A stretch of DNA of 64,000 bases from Carettochelys insculpta (Eukaryota; Chordata; Testudines; Carettochelyidae): assembly GCF_033958435.1 (NCBI RefSeq), contig NC_134147.1:40914001-40978000 (forward strand), written 5' to 3'. The notes beneath the pieces were generated by a model. That model was given only the letters and a program-made list of their open reading frames with translations, had not been told where the DNA came from and made no database searches. Shown here piece by piece: positions 24,801 through 35,050 of this stretch (the first letter of the stretch is position 1; every line of letters begins with the position of its first letter). A program made the translations under genes and the position numbers.

Positions 24801-27800
24801 TTCATTGCAAAATGCTTTCTGACATAGAAGTTTCCTAATATATTGATCTCTCACCATATTTTGTAACCCCTGACAGAGGCAAAAGTGTTTCAGATGTTGG
24901 GATTTCCTGGACAATTCAAGCTCCTATCTCTTTCCACTACAAAGTCGTGGAAACATGCAATCTTCTGGAACCTACCAATAGTACACTCCTTTTGGGGCAT
25001 ATCATAGGTCCTCAGCAATTAGATATAGTCCTCAACAGAGAAAGACAACAAAGGCGTTTTATTGTAATGGATCAGATAGTTGATGAATATTATGGCTCAA
25101 AAGTGAGGAAGTACTTTGAAGCCAATAATGTTCATTATAAAATCCTTTCCCTGACCACCACTGAAGAAACCAAATCCATGGATCTAGTCCTAACTATCTT
25201 GCAAGAAGTTCACAGCTTTGGCATCGACCGGCGTAAAGAACCTATTATAGCAATTGGTGGAGGGGTTTGCCTGGATATCGTTGGCCTCGCCGCATCACTT
25301 TATAGGAGACGAACCCCTTATATTCGTGTCCCCACAACCCTGTTGGCTTACGTTGATGCCAGTGTGGGAGCAAAGAATGGTGTAAATTTCCTTCAGTGCA
25401 AGAACAAACTTGGGGGCTACACTCCTCCTGTAGCTACTTTTCTGGACAGATCCTTCATCCAGACTATTCCCCGTCGACACATCTCCAATGGTCTTGGGGA
25501 AATTTTAAAGGTACTAACTTTTTGGAATATAAATATACTTTTTCAATTAATACAAAAATTGGATGCATGCGTATGCCTAGAGCTTTGTGTAAAATGTTTT
25601 CTACATCCAAAGGGTGGGCTTTTCAAAGTCACCTAGAGAAGTTGGAAAACTGTGCTTCCAATGTATCTTACAGGTTTTTTGGCATCTAAGAATCTAAAAG
25701 TGTGCCTAGCCCCCAGTCTCTAGGGATCCCCGTTAATTTTTTTAAGATACACGTAATAGAGCCAGATGTCAACCACAGAGGAAAGAGATCAAAGAAAACA
25801 CTTTCATAATGGACCCAATCCAAAATATATTTAACTATATGGGAGTCTGTCTATTTCTATATACTTCAGATCACAATCCAGTAAGAGTAAACACAACCCT
25901 TAGATTTTTCCAGACTGTAGGAAGAACAGGAAAGTTAGTAATTTTTAACTGAAAACATATTCTTCAAGGCCATTTATATATGCCCCAACATGTATCGAGA
26001 GTTTGGTTGACCAATAAGATTCTCAGTCTTTTTGGGCCAAATTCTGTTCTCATTTTAAGACTCTTGTTACACCCTTGCGGTTGCATATTCATCAGCTTTG
26101 AGATCTAGCAATATAGCTTAGCACAAAGTATGACTACTGGAGTTTTTTAAATGTATTTAAAATGCATCTGTTCTGGACACCTGCATGAAATACTAATAAA
26201 ATCTCTATAATTTGAGTCATTGCTCAGAGAATAAAAGCCATTCCCGCATCCCACTATACCAGCTCAGACTCTCCTGTATTCAATTCTCTTTAAAAATAAA
26301 CCTGGGGGAAAGGCCTGGATTATCCTGGGGAATCCAGTATCTTGCCAAAAAGACCTTACCCCCACTTACCTGGCACAAATGGCAAGAATCCTTTTTGAAC
26401 TACCTGTACTTAGACAGCCAGGAGAAACCAGTAATCCAACAAGACTCCCAAGGTTGACCAACCACAAGTTTACCTCTGCTGTTGGGATGCAGCTGTGATC
26501 GCTGCCATTTTGTTCAGTGGTTTTTCACCCCCTACCAGACAACAGTTTAATCCTGTTTGCTTTGCATCTCAAGAAACCCACCTAGCTCTCACCCATATGA
26601 ATCATCTAACAGAGAAAAGCATCCCTGGTAAGGAACGACATTTTCCTGACCTGGGACCGCAGAGTGGCATGTCATCCACACAATGAAATATCACAGTCTA
26701 TCCAGACCTAAGATTCTTCACACAAGCTCAATACCACAGAACTACACTCTACACTGATTGTCTCTTTATCCATACAGACCTAGCTGGTATATGTAAACAA
26801 CCATTTTCATGCATGCACTGGGATAGTATGTATTTCAATATGTATTTTTTCTATATTACAGGCTCATACAATAATTTACCTTTTCATGTACTTCTTTCCA
26901 TTCTTTATCCAAGATGGCACTCATGAAACACAAAGGGCTTTTTGATCTTCTCAAGAGCCATGGAAAATACATGCTGGACACAAAGTTCCAGTCTCATAAT
27001 GAGTTGGTCAATCATGGTGATATTGCACTCAAAACAACCAGGCTTGCCATAGAAACAATGCTGGAAGAGCTTGCTCCTAACCTCTGGGAGGATGACCTGG
27101 ACAGATTGGTCGATTTTGGTCACCTCATCAGCCCAGAACTGGAAATGGTAAGTTGTGAAGTTTATATTGCAATGTCCTGTTGAAAAAATCAACATGTTTT
27201 TAATCGTAGTAAAAAGACTCTTGGAAGGCTTTAGCTTTGATTATATTGTGGGGCAGCATTATCCAGTGGATAGTGCTCAGGCCTGGGAGTCTGGAGACCT
27301 GATGTCTAGTCCTAACTCTACCTGATGTATTACCACCATGTCCCTGCTGTGTGCCTCAGTTTCCCCTCCCAGTTTTGGCCACAGTCTCTATTTTGCTGGT
27401 AGAAATTCTGAGCCAGTGATTGTCTCATTGGTGCACAGGTAAAAAAGAGCAGGGAGTTCAGGTTACAGACTGTATTGCTGTAGACAGACTGCTGTTCAGG
27501 TTACAGACTGTATTGCTGTAGGCAGACTGCTGTTCAGGTTACAGACTGTATTGCTGTAGACAGACTGCTGTTCAGAAGTGGGACACAGACTTGGCCCCAT
27601 GAAGAAGTTAAGTTGAGGTGTTTGCAACTCAATCACCTTCCCTCCCTCTCATTCAAAGTTCACCCATTGCCATTAATAGGAGCAAAACAGGAATATTTTC
27701 TCCACTCTCCAGAAATAGAAAGGATGCTGACATTCAGCAAATCTCTCATTCTGCTCCTAAGAGCCACATATCATTTTTATTGACAAAGTCAGATTAATTA

Positions 27801-30348
27801 AGAAAACCCAGATGAGTTACCATAAGCAGGGAAAAGCTAATTTCACTTTAATTTCAGAAAGTTTTGCCATCACTGATGCATGGCGAAGCAGTAAACATAG
27901 ACATGGCATTTATGACTTTTGTGGCCTATGAAAGGGGGCTTTTAACTGCAGAGGAAAAAGACGACATTCTTCAGTGTATGAAAGGTCTGGAGCTCCCTGT
28001 GTGGCACCAGGACTGCAGCTTGCATCTAATAAAGAAGGCCTTGGTGGAACGGCTGAAACATTGTGGAGGCCAGATGAGAATGCCTCTCCCAACTGGACTT
28101 GGAATGGCAGGTACTGCAACATAGCTTCTAATGAGATAAGCATTAACTCAGAGAAAGGGGAAGTTTCACAACCCTTCCCATATCCCAAGTGCAATTCACA
28201 GACATGCTCACCAAGGGTCAGATTTTTAAAGATGATTGGATTTCAAAAGGGCATCTACACTCAATTGTGCCATTACCTGGGCACTTTTGAAAATTCCACC
28301 AGGTGCTGTAGCACCTTTTAAAATCTGGCCCTGAGAGCATAATCAAATACCTGTTGAATTCAATGGGAGTTTTTCCCACCAACTTCAAGATGCATCAGGT
28401 TATAACAGTCAAGCTTTTGAGGCTATTACCTTCTCTCATGGAATTTTGTCAACATTTTTGGTTTAATGTGTCTTGGCAACATTCAAGGCGGGGGACCTTG
28501 TTACACCCACTATGTAACACAACACAACATGCCTCCCTTACAGTTCGCAGTTATATATTTGGTAGGGCTTTAACTGACCTCTTAATATGATATTATACTG
28601 GACACAGAGGGAATTTGGCTTCTGCATCTGACCACCAGAACTTAAAGACTGACCTCTAATAAGTGACCTTAAGTTTGGCCAATTTACTTCGATGTATTAT
28701 GAACTATATTGGGCATTATGTTAGGACAATCTAAATATAGTGCTGTATTCATGTAAACAAAAAAGGTATTAACAGTAAAAGTTCTTTTGTGGCACTTGAA
28801 AACATTTTGAAATAACTCTTGGGAAAAGACAGCTGGTATAAAGGAGCAATTACTGGATTTCACATGAAATAACACACTGTCCATGACACTGATGTCTGGC
28901 TGGACTGATAGCACAAATATAAATAAAAATAAAAAGCAGCACATAGGACCAGCTCATGATATACCAGTCTACACATAGTCTGTACTAATTCCTATTGCTT
29001 CAACTTCTCTGGGTTAGGTTCCCAAAGGAGATTTGGGCACCATTTCTACTCTGGGGGCAGCAGGCTAGGTATAGGTAGCTAAGCACCACAGGAAGCTGCA
29101 TCTACACTGCAGTGTGTAGTTCCATGGGCCGACAAAAGGTTCTGGGAGATGGACAGCAACAGCCTTCTACACCACTAAAAACAGCTGTGTAGATGAGAGG
29201 GGGATGGCAGTGGCTTAGGCCACCTGACAGCCCAGAAGGAGCAGGGCCGCCGACAGAGGGGGCAAAGAGGACAGTTTCCCTGAGGCCTAGCAATGTAAAG
29301 AGGACTGGTGCTCAGGAGAAGCAGTAGCTGAAGACCTGAGCTCTTCAGAATGCTGCTGGAGTACTGCATGATGCAGTCCAGGAAGTTTTGAATGCTCAGG
29401 GGAAGCTAGCCCCACACCCTGCTGCTTCTGCCCAAATCCCTACCCCTTTTGCAGGGCCCAGAGCCAGGCTTCCCCTCACCTTGCCGAGGATCCAAAAGAG
29501 TCTGCAACCAGCTCTGGGGGAGAGGCACCTGTCTCCACTTGTGAGTCTCGTCCTTGAGCTCTCTGCCTGAGTAGGTACCTGAGTGTACCACCACCCCTGA
29601 CACACCACTAAACCATCTCAAGGGGCAGCTTTTAACCAGTTCCAAATTGGCTCCAGGTGTCCCAGTCAAACCTGTCTCAACTAGTCCTAGCAGGTTCTTC
29701 ATTGACTCCAGGTGTATTAAATGTCCTGGACAACAGCTGGGGTACCCCTGGAGCCACCTAGAAGTCTTGTCCCAAGACAGAGTGAAGCGGAGCAGACTTG
29801 TAGATGACCTATTCTCCACACAGAGTACAAGGGTTAAGTAACGACAAGAAGTCCTGTGGCACCTTATAGACTAACAGATATTTTGGAGCTTAAGCTTTCA
29901 TCAGCCAAGACCCACTTCTTCAGATGCATCTGACAAAGCGGGTCTTCGCCCACGAAAGCTTATGTTCCAAAATATGTTAGTCTATAAGGTGCCACAGGAC
30001 TTCTTGTTGTTTTTGAAGATACAGTCTAACTTGGCTACCTCTCTGATAAGCGTTAATGAGTAGTAGCAGACCTTCTTGGGTTACCAGGGCAACAGAGACT
30101 TATTTAACCTGGGACTAATACACTGACTACAAGAAAGTAACAGAAAGCAGTCTAGCCTGACCCCATCACAAGCTGTTTCAGCAGAGATGAGTTGGTGGAA
30201 GCAGCTTCGCAGGATGTCAAATTAACAAAAACAACCTTATTTTGCAGAAATATTCAATGATATCAGTGACGACACCCTAGAAAAAGCATTCACACTGTGG
30301 TCCAGCGAATGTAAGACAACAGTAGAAGACGACTTTCTGATTCACTGA
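12713..30348 (+). CDS. 2-epi-5-epi-valiolone synthase (EEVS), complete five-exon gene
   Basis: EEVS is a sugar phosphate cyclase related to dehydroquinate synthase that cyclises sedoheptulose 7-phosphate to 2-epi-5-epi-valiolone, the first step to gadusol. Coding exons 12713-12879, 24877-25510, 26914-27147, 27858-28110 and 30248-30348 total 1389 bases: 462 residues plus stop. All have GT donors and AG acceptors, and all phases agree. Visible parts: N-terminal [14 protein letters not shown]-binding [10 protein letters not shown] at residues 183-192; [20 protein letters not shown] at about 209-228 (Asp216, Lys222); zinc ligands by family alignment Glu264 (GLGEILK), His337 (DFGH) and His353 (MHGEAV), the last two 16 residues apart as in dehydroquinate synthases; RMPLPTGLG and EIFND near the C-terminus. 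No stop or frameshift. It diverges from MT-Ox and lies tail-to-tail with MITF. The start is the first in-frame ATG (A at -3); the exon 2 acceptor has one in-phase alternative. Confidence 0.93.
13139..13848. mobile_element. 710-bp non-autonomous TIR transposon, AGA target duplication
   Basis: Left end ggctgcgtctacacgtgcac and right end, reverse-complemented, ggctacgtctacacgtgcac differ at one of 20 bases. The flanks are AGA on both sides (13136-13138 and 13849-13851). The interior is CpG-rich with many TTCGAA- and TTCGATG-like words. A 3-bp duplication and GGC-starting ends suggest a PIF/Harbinger-like family, but AGA is not the usual TWA, so the class is open. No transposase. Confidence 0.85.
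14191..16479 (-). mobile_element. 5'-truncated CR1 LINE, nearly intact reverse transcriptase
   Basis: A minus-strand frame of 617 residues (14617-16470) covers the linker and a full reverse transcriptase: [46 protein letters not shown] and the catalytic FADD at residues 423-426. The frame ends at NVWRK; the conserved C-terminal part ([12 protein letters not shown] region) continues in another frame at 14390-14629, so there is a break. The 3' end is a tandem of the ttcttatg-type unit at 14191-14215. The 5' end stops at 16479, losing the endonuclease. Translation is identical to the plus copy at 18622-21437. Confidence 0.95.
16738..17930 (-). mobile_element. 5'-truncated Penelope-like element with GIY-YIG endonuclease
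   Basis: A minus-strand open frame of 199 residues (16940-17539) contains a Cys cluster (CNKARCQLC, residues 37-45), then [10 protein letters not shown] and [17 protein letters not shown] (about 77-105), the GIY-YIG nuclease core of Penelope-like elements. Upstream text on the same strand (17540-17930) is the C-terminal end of the Penelope reverse transcriptase ([20 protein letters not shown] region) with at least one stop. The left end (16738-16860) is the terminal repeat 'aaaagcagtcaagtagcactttaaag' also found at 47507-47754 and 57674-57895. The remaining reverse transcriptase is missing. Confidence 0.85.
18482..21706. mobile_element. TIR transposon with TAA duplication, interrupted by a CR1 LINE
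   Basis: Left end ggctgcatctacactagaaag; right end, reverse-complemented, opens ggctacctctatactgtaaag; both continue into tctttcaaaagaa. TAA flanks both sides (18479-18481 and 21707-21709), matching the TWA preference of PIF/Harbinger transposons. Without the CR1 (18622-21437) the element would be about 410 bases, with repeated ctttcgaaagag words and no transposase. Confidence 0.8.
18622..21437 (+). mobile_element. CR1 LINE with endonuclease part and full reverse transcriptase
   Basis: A plus-strand frame (18577-21015, 812 residues; LINE text starts about residue 16) holds the C-terminal part of an APE endonuclease ([11 protein letters not shown] near residues 93-103; NSDHN near 161-165) and a complete CR1 reverse transcriptase ending NVWRK. 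From residue 196 the translation is identical to the minus-strand copy. The conserved tail resumes in a different frame at 21003-21242, the same break as in the other copy. The 5' part of the endonuclease and ORF1 are missing; the 3' end is a ttcttatg-type repeat. Confidence 0.95.
21716..21925. repeat. Foldback-type dispersed repeat
   Basis: Starts 'gggccagattttga' and ends near 'gatgatctgggctt', with aggtacctaaagcccattgatttcagt in the middle, words typical of a short palindromic element. A shorter relative is at 28195-28335. Confidence 0.45.
24290..24740 (-). repeat. Old CR1-type LINE fragment
   Basis: Plus-strand text parallels the minus-oriented fresh CR1 at 15180-15720: 'gtgtcatctacaagttt', 'acagaagccatactactg' and 'caattcccaggatcactgctag' occur in the same order with heavy decay. 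It ends about 140 bases before EEVS exon 2. Confidence 0.55.
24877..25510 (+). CDS. EEVS exon 2
   Basis: Encodes residues 56-267, including [20 protein letters not shown], the [16 protein letters not shown] segment and GLGEILK with the first zinc ligand. The acceptor is CCCCTGACAG; a second AG nine bases on (at 24885) is also in phase and would drop three residues. The donor after GLGEILK is GTACTA, in phase 0. Confidence 0.93.
25511..26913 (+). other. EEVS intron 2
   Basis: 1.4 kb, phase 0. A strong pyrimidine tract precedes the acceptor at 26912-26913. No exon or repeat was recognised inside. Confidence 0.85.
26914..27147 (+). CDS. EEVS exon 3
   Basis: Encodes residues 268-345 in phase 0 at both ends: [13 protein letters not shown] to [14 protein letters not shown]. 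His337 in DFGH is the second zinc ligand by analogy with the GH motif of dehydroquinate synthases. The donor is GTAAGT. Confidence 0.93.
27249..27385 (+). repeat. MIR-like (CORE) SINE
   Basis: tRNA-like opening 'ccagtggatagtgctcaggcc' then 'gggagtctggagacc', closing with 'gtgtgcctcagtttcccc', the usual MIR order. Moderately decayed. Confidence 0.6.
27456..27575. repeat. Three-copy 38-base tandem repeat
   Basis: Three head-to-tail copies of a unit opening gttcaggttacagactg, plus a six-base partial copy. One base differs in the middle copy (gtaggc for gtagac). Its similarity implies recent expansion. Confidence 0.95.
27858..28110 (+). CDS. EEVS exon 4
   Basis: Encodes residues 346-429 plus one base: [18 protein letters not shown] with the third zinc ligand His353, then [24 protein letters not shown] and [11 protein letters not shown]. 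The acceptor is ATTTCAG; the donor is GTACTG. Confidence 0.93.
28195..28335. repeat. Short foldback repeat
   Basis: 'gggtcagatttttaaag' at the left is inverted as 'cttttaaaatctggccctg' at the right, with 'gggcacttttgaaaattcc' between. Same kind of element as 21716-21925. Confidence 0.55.
29843..30052. repeat. Penelope terminal-repeat foldback
   Basis: Left arm 'acaagaagtcctgtggcacc' reappears inverted at the right as 'ggtgccacaggacttcttgt'. The middle has 'cccacttcttcagatgcatc' and 'cccacgaaagctt'. Same layout as 48239-48452. Confidence 0.8.
30248..30348 (+). CDS. EEVS exon 5 (last coding exon)
   Basis: Joins in phase to give [18 protein letters not shown], then SSECK and the end LIH, stop TGA at 30346-30348. 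EIFND directly after LPTGLG-x-A is the expected C-terminal order in vertebrate EEVS. The acceptor is TTTGCAG. Confidence 0.92.
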
Positions 30349-30900
30349 AGGCTGTAGAATGAGACAGAAGCAGTACTACCCCTTGGATGGTATCCATGGA
30401 AAGCTGTAATTGGGGATCAGACCAGATTTCATAGAGAACCATTTCAGATGAGCTTATGAAATCAGCACATAAGTTGGGGTTTGGGGTGTTTTAGGCATGA
30501 TCTGTTACGCCTTTTACATCAGTACAATTTGAAATAGAAGTCTGCAGTTGCCACATTTGGATTGTATAGCACCCAGTGCTTGGCTAGAGCTCAAGAAGTA
30601 ATTAACCCCAGTCACTGAATTCTCTCACACATGTAGCATACTAGGCTCTGAGCACAATGCTGAACCCCTTGAAGCTGCTGGCAGATCTTCAATTCCTTTT
30701 CCTTCATTCCACGCACTAGCACAGATAGCGATGTGTTCGAAAATAGAGCTTGTGGAGATGGACGTCTCTCCCCTGTCTGCCAACGGATCACAGGACTTGA
30801 TAGAAGTGTTTCCAGAATCAAGACTGAAGCATGAGGTCTATAAGGTATATAAAAGAAGTTGGGTTTGATGTAGCAAATAAATACATTTTCTATTTACAAC
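30349..30900 (+). other. EEVS 3' UTR (inferred)
   Basis: Non-coding sequence after the stop. The first AATAAA on the plus strand is at 30876-30881 and may be the polyadenylation signal. The length is inferred. Confidence 0.4.
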
Positions 30901-32589
30901 AGTCTTTATGGTATGAGATTGCACCATTTGCAAGTGGAAAAAAACCTGTCTATTGTAAGTTTATTATATCAGAAAAAATGCTATGTAAAACAGCTAAAGA
31001 AAGTAAAATGTCTATGATACACTATACAACACTGACTTCTGGCATTTTAAGCTACTTTCCATTTCTGTTTGAATATGTTGAGGCAAATATACATATCAGC
31101 CTTGTACTCTAATGAGGTACAGAACCATACAGTTGAATCCAGTAACCATTTTATAGTGTCAGATTACAAAATCTCTTCATTTCAATGAGAAACAGGCAAC
31201 AGCATGTTTTAAGTAGCTGTTCAAGTCTTGGGACTTTTGAAACTACAGTGGACAAAAGACTAACACATGTATAGTAGAGTGGAAGAGCAAACTGGCAGCA
31301 ATATGGCTTCAAAAATGATCTAGCATCACTTGTTACAGCTGTGATTCTGATTAATACATTTCCCTTAACTAGCTAGAAGTATGTACTTAAAATTATATAT
31401 CAAAACACATTTAGTCAAATTCTGCTGTGATGCAAGTTATACATTTGGGTTTAGGTTGACCAAAAATGTCTGTTGGTGGTTTACTTCTGTAACTTGTACA
31501 AGTTCAGAAATCCTTGAACCAAATAACTTCAATTTGGGTGAACCAAATAACTTCAATTCATGTCACACTGATATGGTGTAGAGACAAATCCACATAGTAC
31601 ATGCAAGAGTAGCTCCCCAGTAAAATTGAGGGGGCAGGAGTTCTGGCTATTTACCCTGTGGATGAATTTGACTTGCCTGAGGTCATAAAACATTCACATT
31701 AAAGGCAACTATGAGCACTGAAGAATAACCACTGGAAACTGGAAAACAACAAACAAGTTTAATATCATCAAATTGCATAATCATCATAGCTCAGTAACTT
31801 GACAGTCACAGAAAAATGTTATGCATCACATGAGGAAAATAGAAAACAAAGGACTGTGGTCATTTTGGCTGGAGTTGGATGCAGGCAAAATGAACTCAAC
31901 AATAGAGTTTTTAATCCACTAGTTTATCTGCTATTTTACTGTTTGCTGGTGTATTGGTTTCTCAATGTTTGGTAAAATAATAAAAGCCATTAACCATATA
32001 CAGTTAGTAAAGAAAAACAATTTTGTGCACACACATGCATGCAAGAGAGAAGGAACTTATGAACGATACATCTCCAGTATTTCTGTTCTAGCTGGAAGAG
32101 TCTCTCTAAATGTCAGCCTTTGAAATGCCTCCTTTGCACCACCTGCTTCCCTTGCCTTGTCTTACCTCCACATTTGCTTTTCTGCTCCTTGGCTTTCATT
32201 TGTGGGAGGGATGGGAAGAAGTCTGTCCCAGCAAAGTTTCCTCTTATTCTTGACACCTGAAGCATGGATACCTAAAATATGCAAAGAAAACAACAGTGCC
32301 CCATCCTAAAAGTCTGACAGGTTCTCCCCTGGCTTCTGGCCTTAGGCTCCTCTGGGAGCAGCAATCCACTAGCCATGGAAAGGTGCTTCTCACAAAGCAT
32401 ACCAGCCAAGGCTGGACTGCTCTATTTTATGACCCTATCATTCCCCTGCCACATCTGATGTTCACAGCCATTGCACCTCTGCTGATTCCGCATGTAACGG
32501 AGAAACCAAGTAAATAAGGTCCCCTAGCAGTTAGCTTGTCACTTGCATGAGATGGGAAGCCAAAAGTGACTCCTAGCCTCTCCTTCTCT

Positions 32590-32680
32590 TAATTTATTTC
32601 TATCGTAGTAGCACTTGGGAGACCCAGCTTAGGACCACTTTGCGCTAGGCACTGTACAAACACCAAACAAAGGGGGCTAA
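32590..32680. repeat. Dispersed repeat fragment
   Basis: Contains 'tagcacttgggagaccc' and 'gcgctaggcactgtacaaacacc', the closing words of a repeat common in amniotes. A related piece lies at 37955-38040 ('gaccccgctgtgctaag', 'agacagtcctggaccc'). Confidence 0.4.
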
Positions 32681-34924
32681 GGAGACATTACTCCTGCATT
32701 CTTACCACCCCTCTGTCCAATGCTATTGCTACTTCCTGCTTTTGACAGAGAAACCCCTGGAGAACAGTGTTTCTAAGAGCCAGTGTTCCCTGCAGGCTGA
32801 GGGCTTGGCAGAGATTCAGATGCAACTCAGCTGATTAGCAGAGCAACATGTGATTCTGTTGGAGGTGAATAGCTGCACATGCCTTAGCACATATAATAAA
32901 ATTTATTCCACACATGGATGGAAAATATTAGAGGCAACTTTGCCCAGAGCTGCCTCTGTTCTTAATAACGATGTTACGTGAGCACTCAGCAGGCCCTCAC
33001 GAGGTCTGTGACACACCAGAAGGGAAGATGGTCAGGAACTTAGGATATCTGGGGCCACCCAGCTAAGATGGAAGTTGTGGGTTTTTTTTTTTTTAAAGTT
33101 TATTTTACAGCCCCAAGTTGCTTTAGCCAACAGACTCTAAACTGTCTTTAGTTTATCCAGGTTCACATGTGGACTCACAGGCTGCTGCTTGGCTGTCTTC
33201 CTTTTTGCCTCTGCTTCTCCCCTTTTTCTTGTCTGTTCTCTCACATACCTGATCACACTGCCAAGGGGACCCTTTCCCAAACCCACATGGTGCTAGTTTC
33301 TGGACAGAGTATTTGGCTTTGTTTTAGATGAGGCCCTTTAGCTGTCTCGTACCCTTACGTAAAGCCAAAGGTAAAAATGAAGGTTTGAATGAGGATTTAA
33401 CGCAACCCGTAACAAGGATTCACCTCATCTGAGATGTTTAGAAAAGCAGGGGATATTCCTTATAAGCAGGAAAGTGTCCGAATGATCCAGAATGTGCCCA
33501 TTATTCAGAGCGTAGAGAGAGGGAAATGTGATGTTTTCTGTACTCCAGGGGCAGCTCCGACTATCAAACTGGCAGGGCTGAATTTTTGCAGAGGATCTGA
33601 CCTTCCCAGGGACCTACCTGGTCAAAGGCTTTCAATTTGTCCCTAAAATACTGCCTCTTCATGTAACAGTGTATACAAAACTATGGCATGAGCCACTCCA
33701 GCATCCTCTGTGGTCAGAGAATGGTTGCCCGGGGCAATGTGCATGAAGATGGTGGCTGACCCTTCCCATCCAGGCTATTGCAGTCTTCCCCTGCCTGCTT
33801 GTCCGCTAGCAGCCAGTGAGCTGCTGGCATTCTTGCAGGCTGCTAATCCTTTGGATAGCACAAAACTGCTCATAAATCACACCCAGTGCACAAAATCAAA
33901 GATGCTTTGACAATCACATCTCTCTCTGATTTCTCAACAGCAATCAACTCCCAAATTGACAATCACATCCAAATGGACACCCATTTTGTACTGAAACAGC
34001 ATTCTCTTGACTACTGCTTAGACAAATATGGGGGGAGACAAAGCTGTCATGTGAAATCTGATTAAACATGATTCCTATGCTAGGCCACAAAAACATACAA
34101 TTGCATTAACACAGGAGCTAACGGCATAGTAAGAAATCTTCAGACTTGAGACTGCAGAACAGGTATGTACGCTTAAATGGGCGCATTCATAATAGCAGGG
34201 GCAGATAAGGGCCTTGTCTAGTCAACTGCCATTAAGCTAAGAGGAAAATAAATCAGTGATTTTGCTGGGAGTTTGGACTGAGCTCCTACATACTAATACA
34301 TCCAGAGGCACCGAGCACTGGGGTGCTTCTTGGTCTTTTTGTTAGTACAGAGTACCAAAGCTGACATCTAAAATCTGTAAACTAGCTTTTTTGAAGCAAG
34401 TGACTGATGCAGCATACATTAGACATTACTTGGTTTGTTAGACTGTGGAACTCATGGCCACAGGGTATCACAGAATCTTGCTAAATGATTGGTTTCTAAG
34501 AGGGATTGGACATGAGCTATCAAAAATATAGTCACAACAGTAAATATTATAACAAGTATTGGAAGGGATATAAAATCTTCTGATGTTAGTTTTAAACCTT
34601 CCTCTATTAGGAAGTGGGTGGATAATTTAGCTCCATGGGCCTGACTCTCCCCTACCCATCTACTTTAGAGTTTATTGAACCTTCCATTGAAACATCTGTG
34701 GGGACAAGATACTGGATTAGCTGGACTGAAAATTATGATGTTACTATGGGACCACAATGTTGTATAAAGTCCATACTGAGCGTTCAGAATTACCAGCATA
34801 ATTGACTTATGAGTAAATTGGATGTTCTAAACTCACACTGACAAAAGCCATCACATAAAATCACACACACACCCTAAGTACTGCGGAATTTAAAGTATGC
34901 AACATGTTTCCTGTTGTGTGGTAT

Positions 34925-35050
34925 AGAAATTACAGGTTGAACCTCTGTATTCCAGCAACCTTGGGACATGACCAGTGCCAAACTAGAGAATTTGCTGAAC
35001 CACGAGAGGTCAATATTGTCTAGCAGCATCATGAACACTTCCACTGCTTA
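34925..35050. mobile_element. Tigger/mariner-like MITE fragment
   Basis: Opens 'acaggttgaacctctgtatt' and continues 'gggacatgaccagtgcc' and 'gaaccacgagaggtcaatattg', the start of a small reptile DNA transposon. The right end is not identified. Confidence 0.5.

Larger units (their letters stand above)
12880..24876 (+). other. EEVS intron 1 (12 kb), repeat-filled
   Basis: Joins exon 1 and exon 2. Holds a TIR transposon (13139-13848), a minus CR1 (14191-16479), a minus Penelope-like element (about 16738-17930), and a TIR transposon (18482-21706) with a plus CR1 inside. About 22100-24280 is AT-rich with no recognised feature, and an old CR1 lies at about 24290-24740. Confidence 0.85.
27148..27857 (+). 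other. EEVS intron 3
   Basis: 710 bases, phase 0. Contains a MIR-like SINE (27249-27385) and a three-copy 38-base tandem repeat (27456-27575). Confidence 0.85.
28111..30247 (+). other. EEVS intron 4
   Basis: 2.1 kb, phase 1. Holds a foldback repeat (28195-28335), a tctacac-word element near 29090-29200, and a Penelope terminal-repeat foldback (29843-30052) ending 195 bases before the last exon. Confidence 0.85.

Noticed and set aside
24947..25636. EEVS exon 2 as a stand-alone 229-codon gene
   Set aside because: The apparent start is a GTG inside the exon and the tail reads into intron 2; the neighbouring exons complete the enzyme.
27456..27575. CRISPR-like array
   Set aside because: Units are contiguous with no spacers, in a vertebrate intron.
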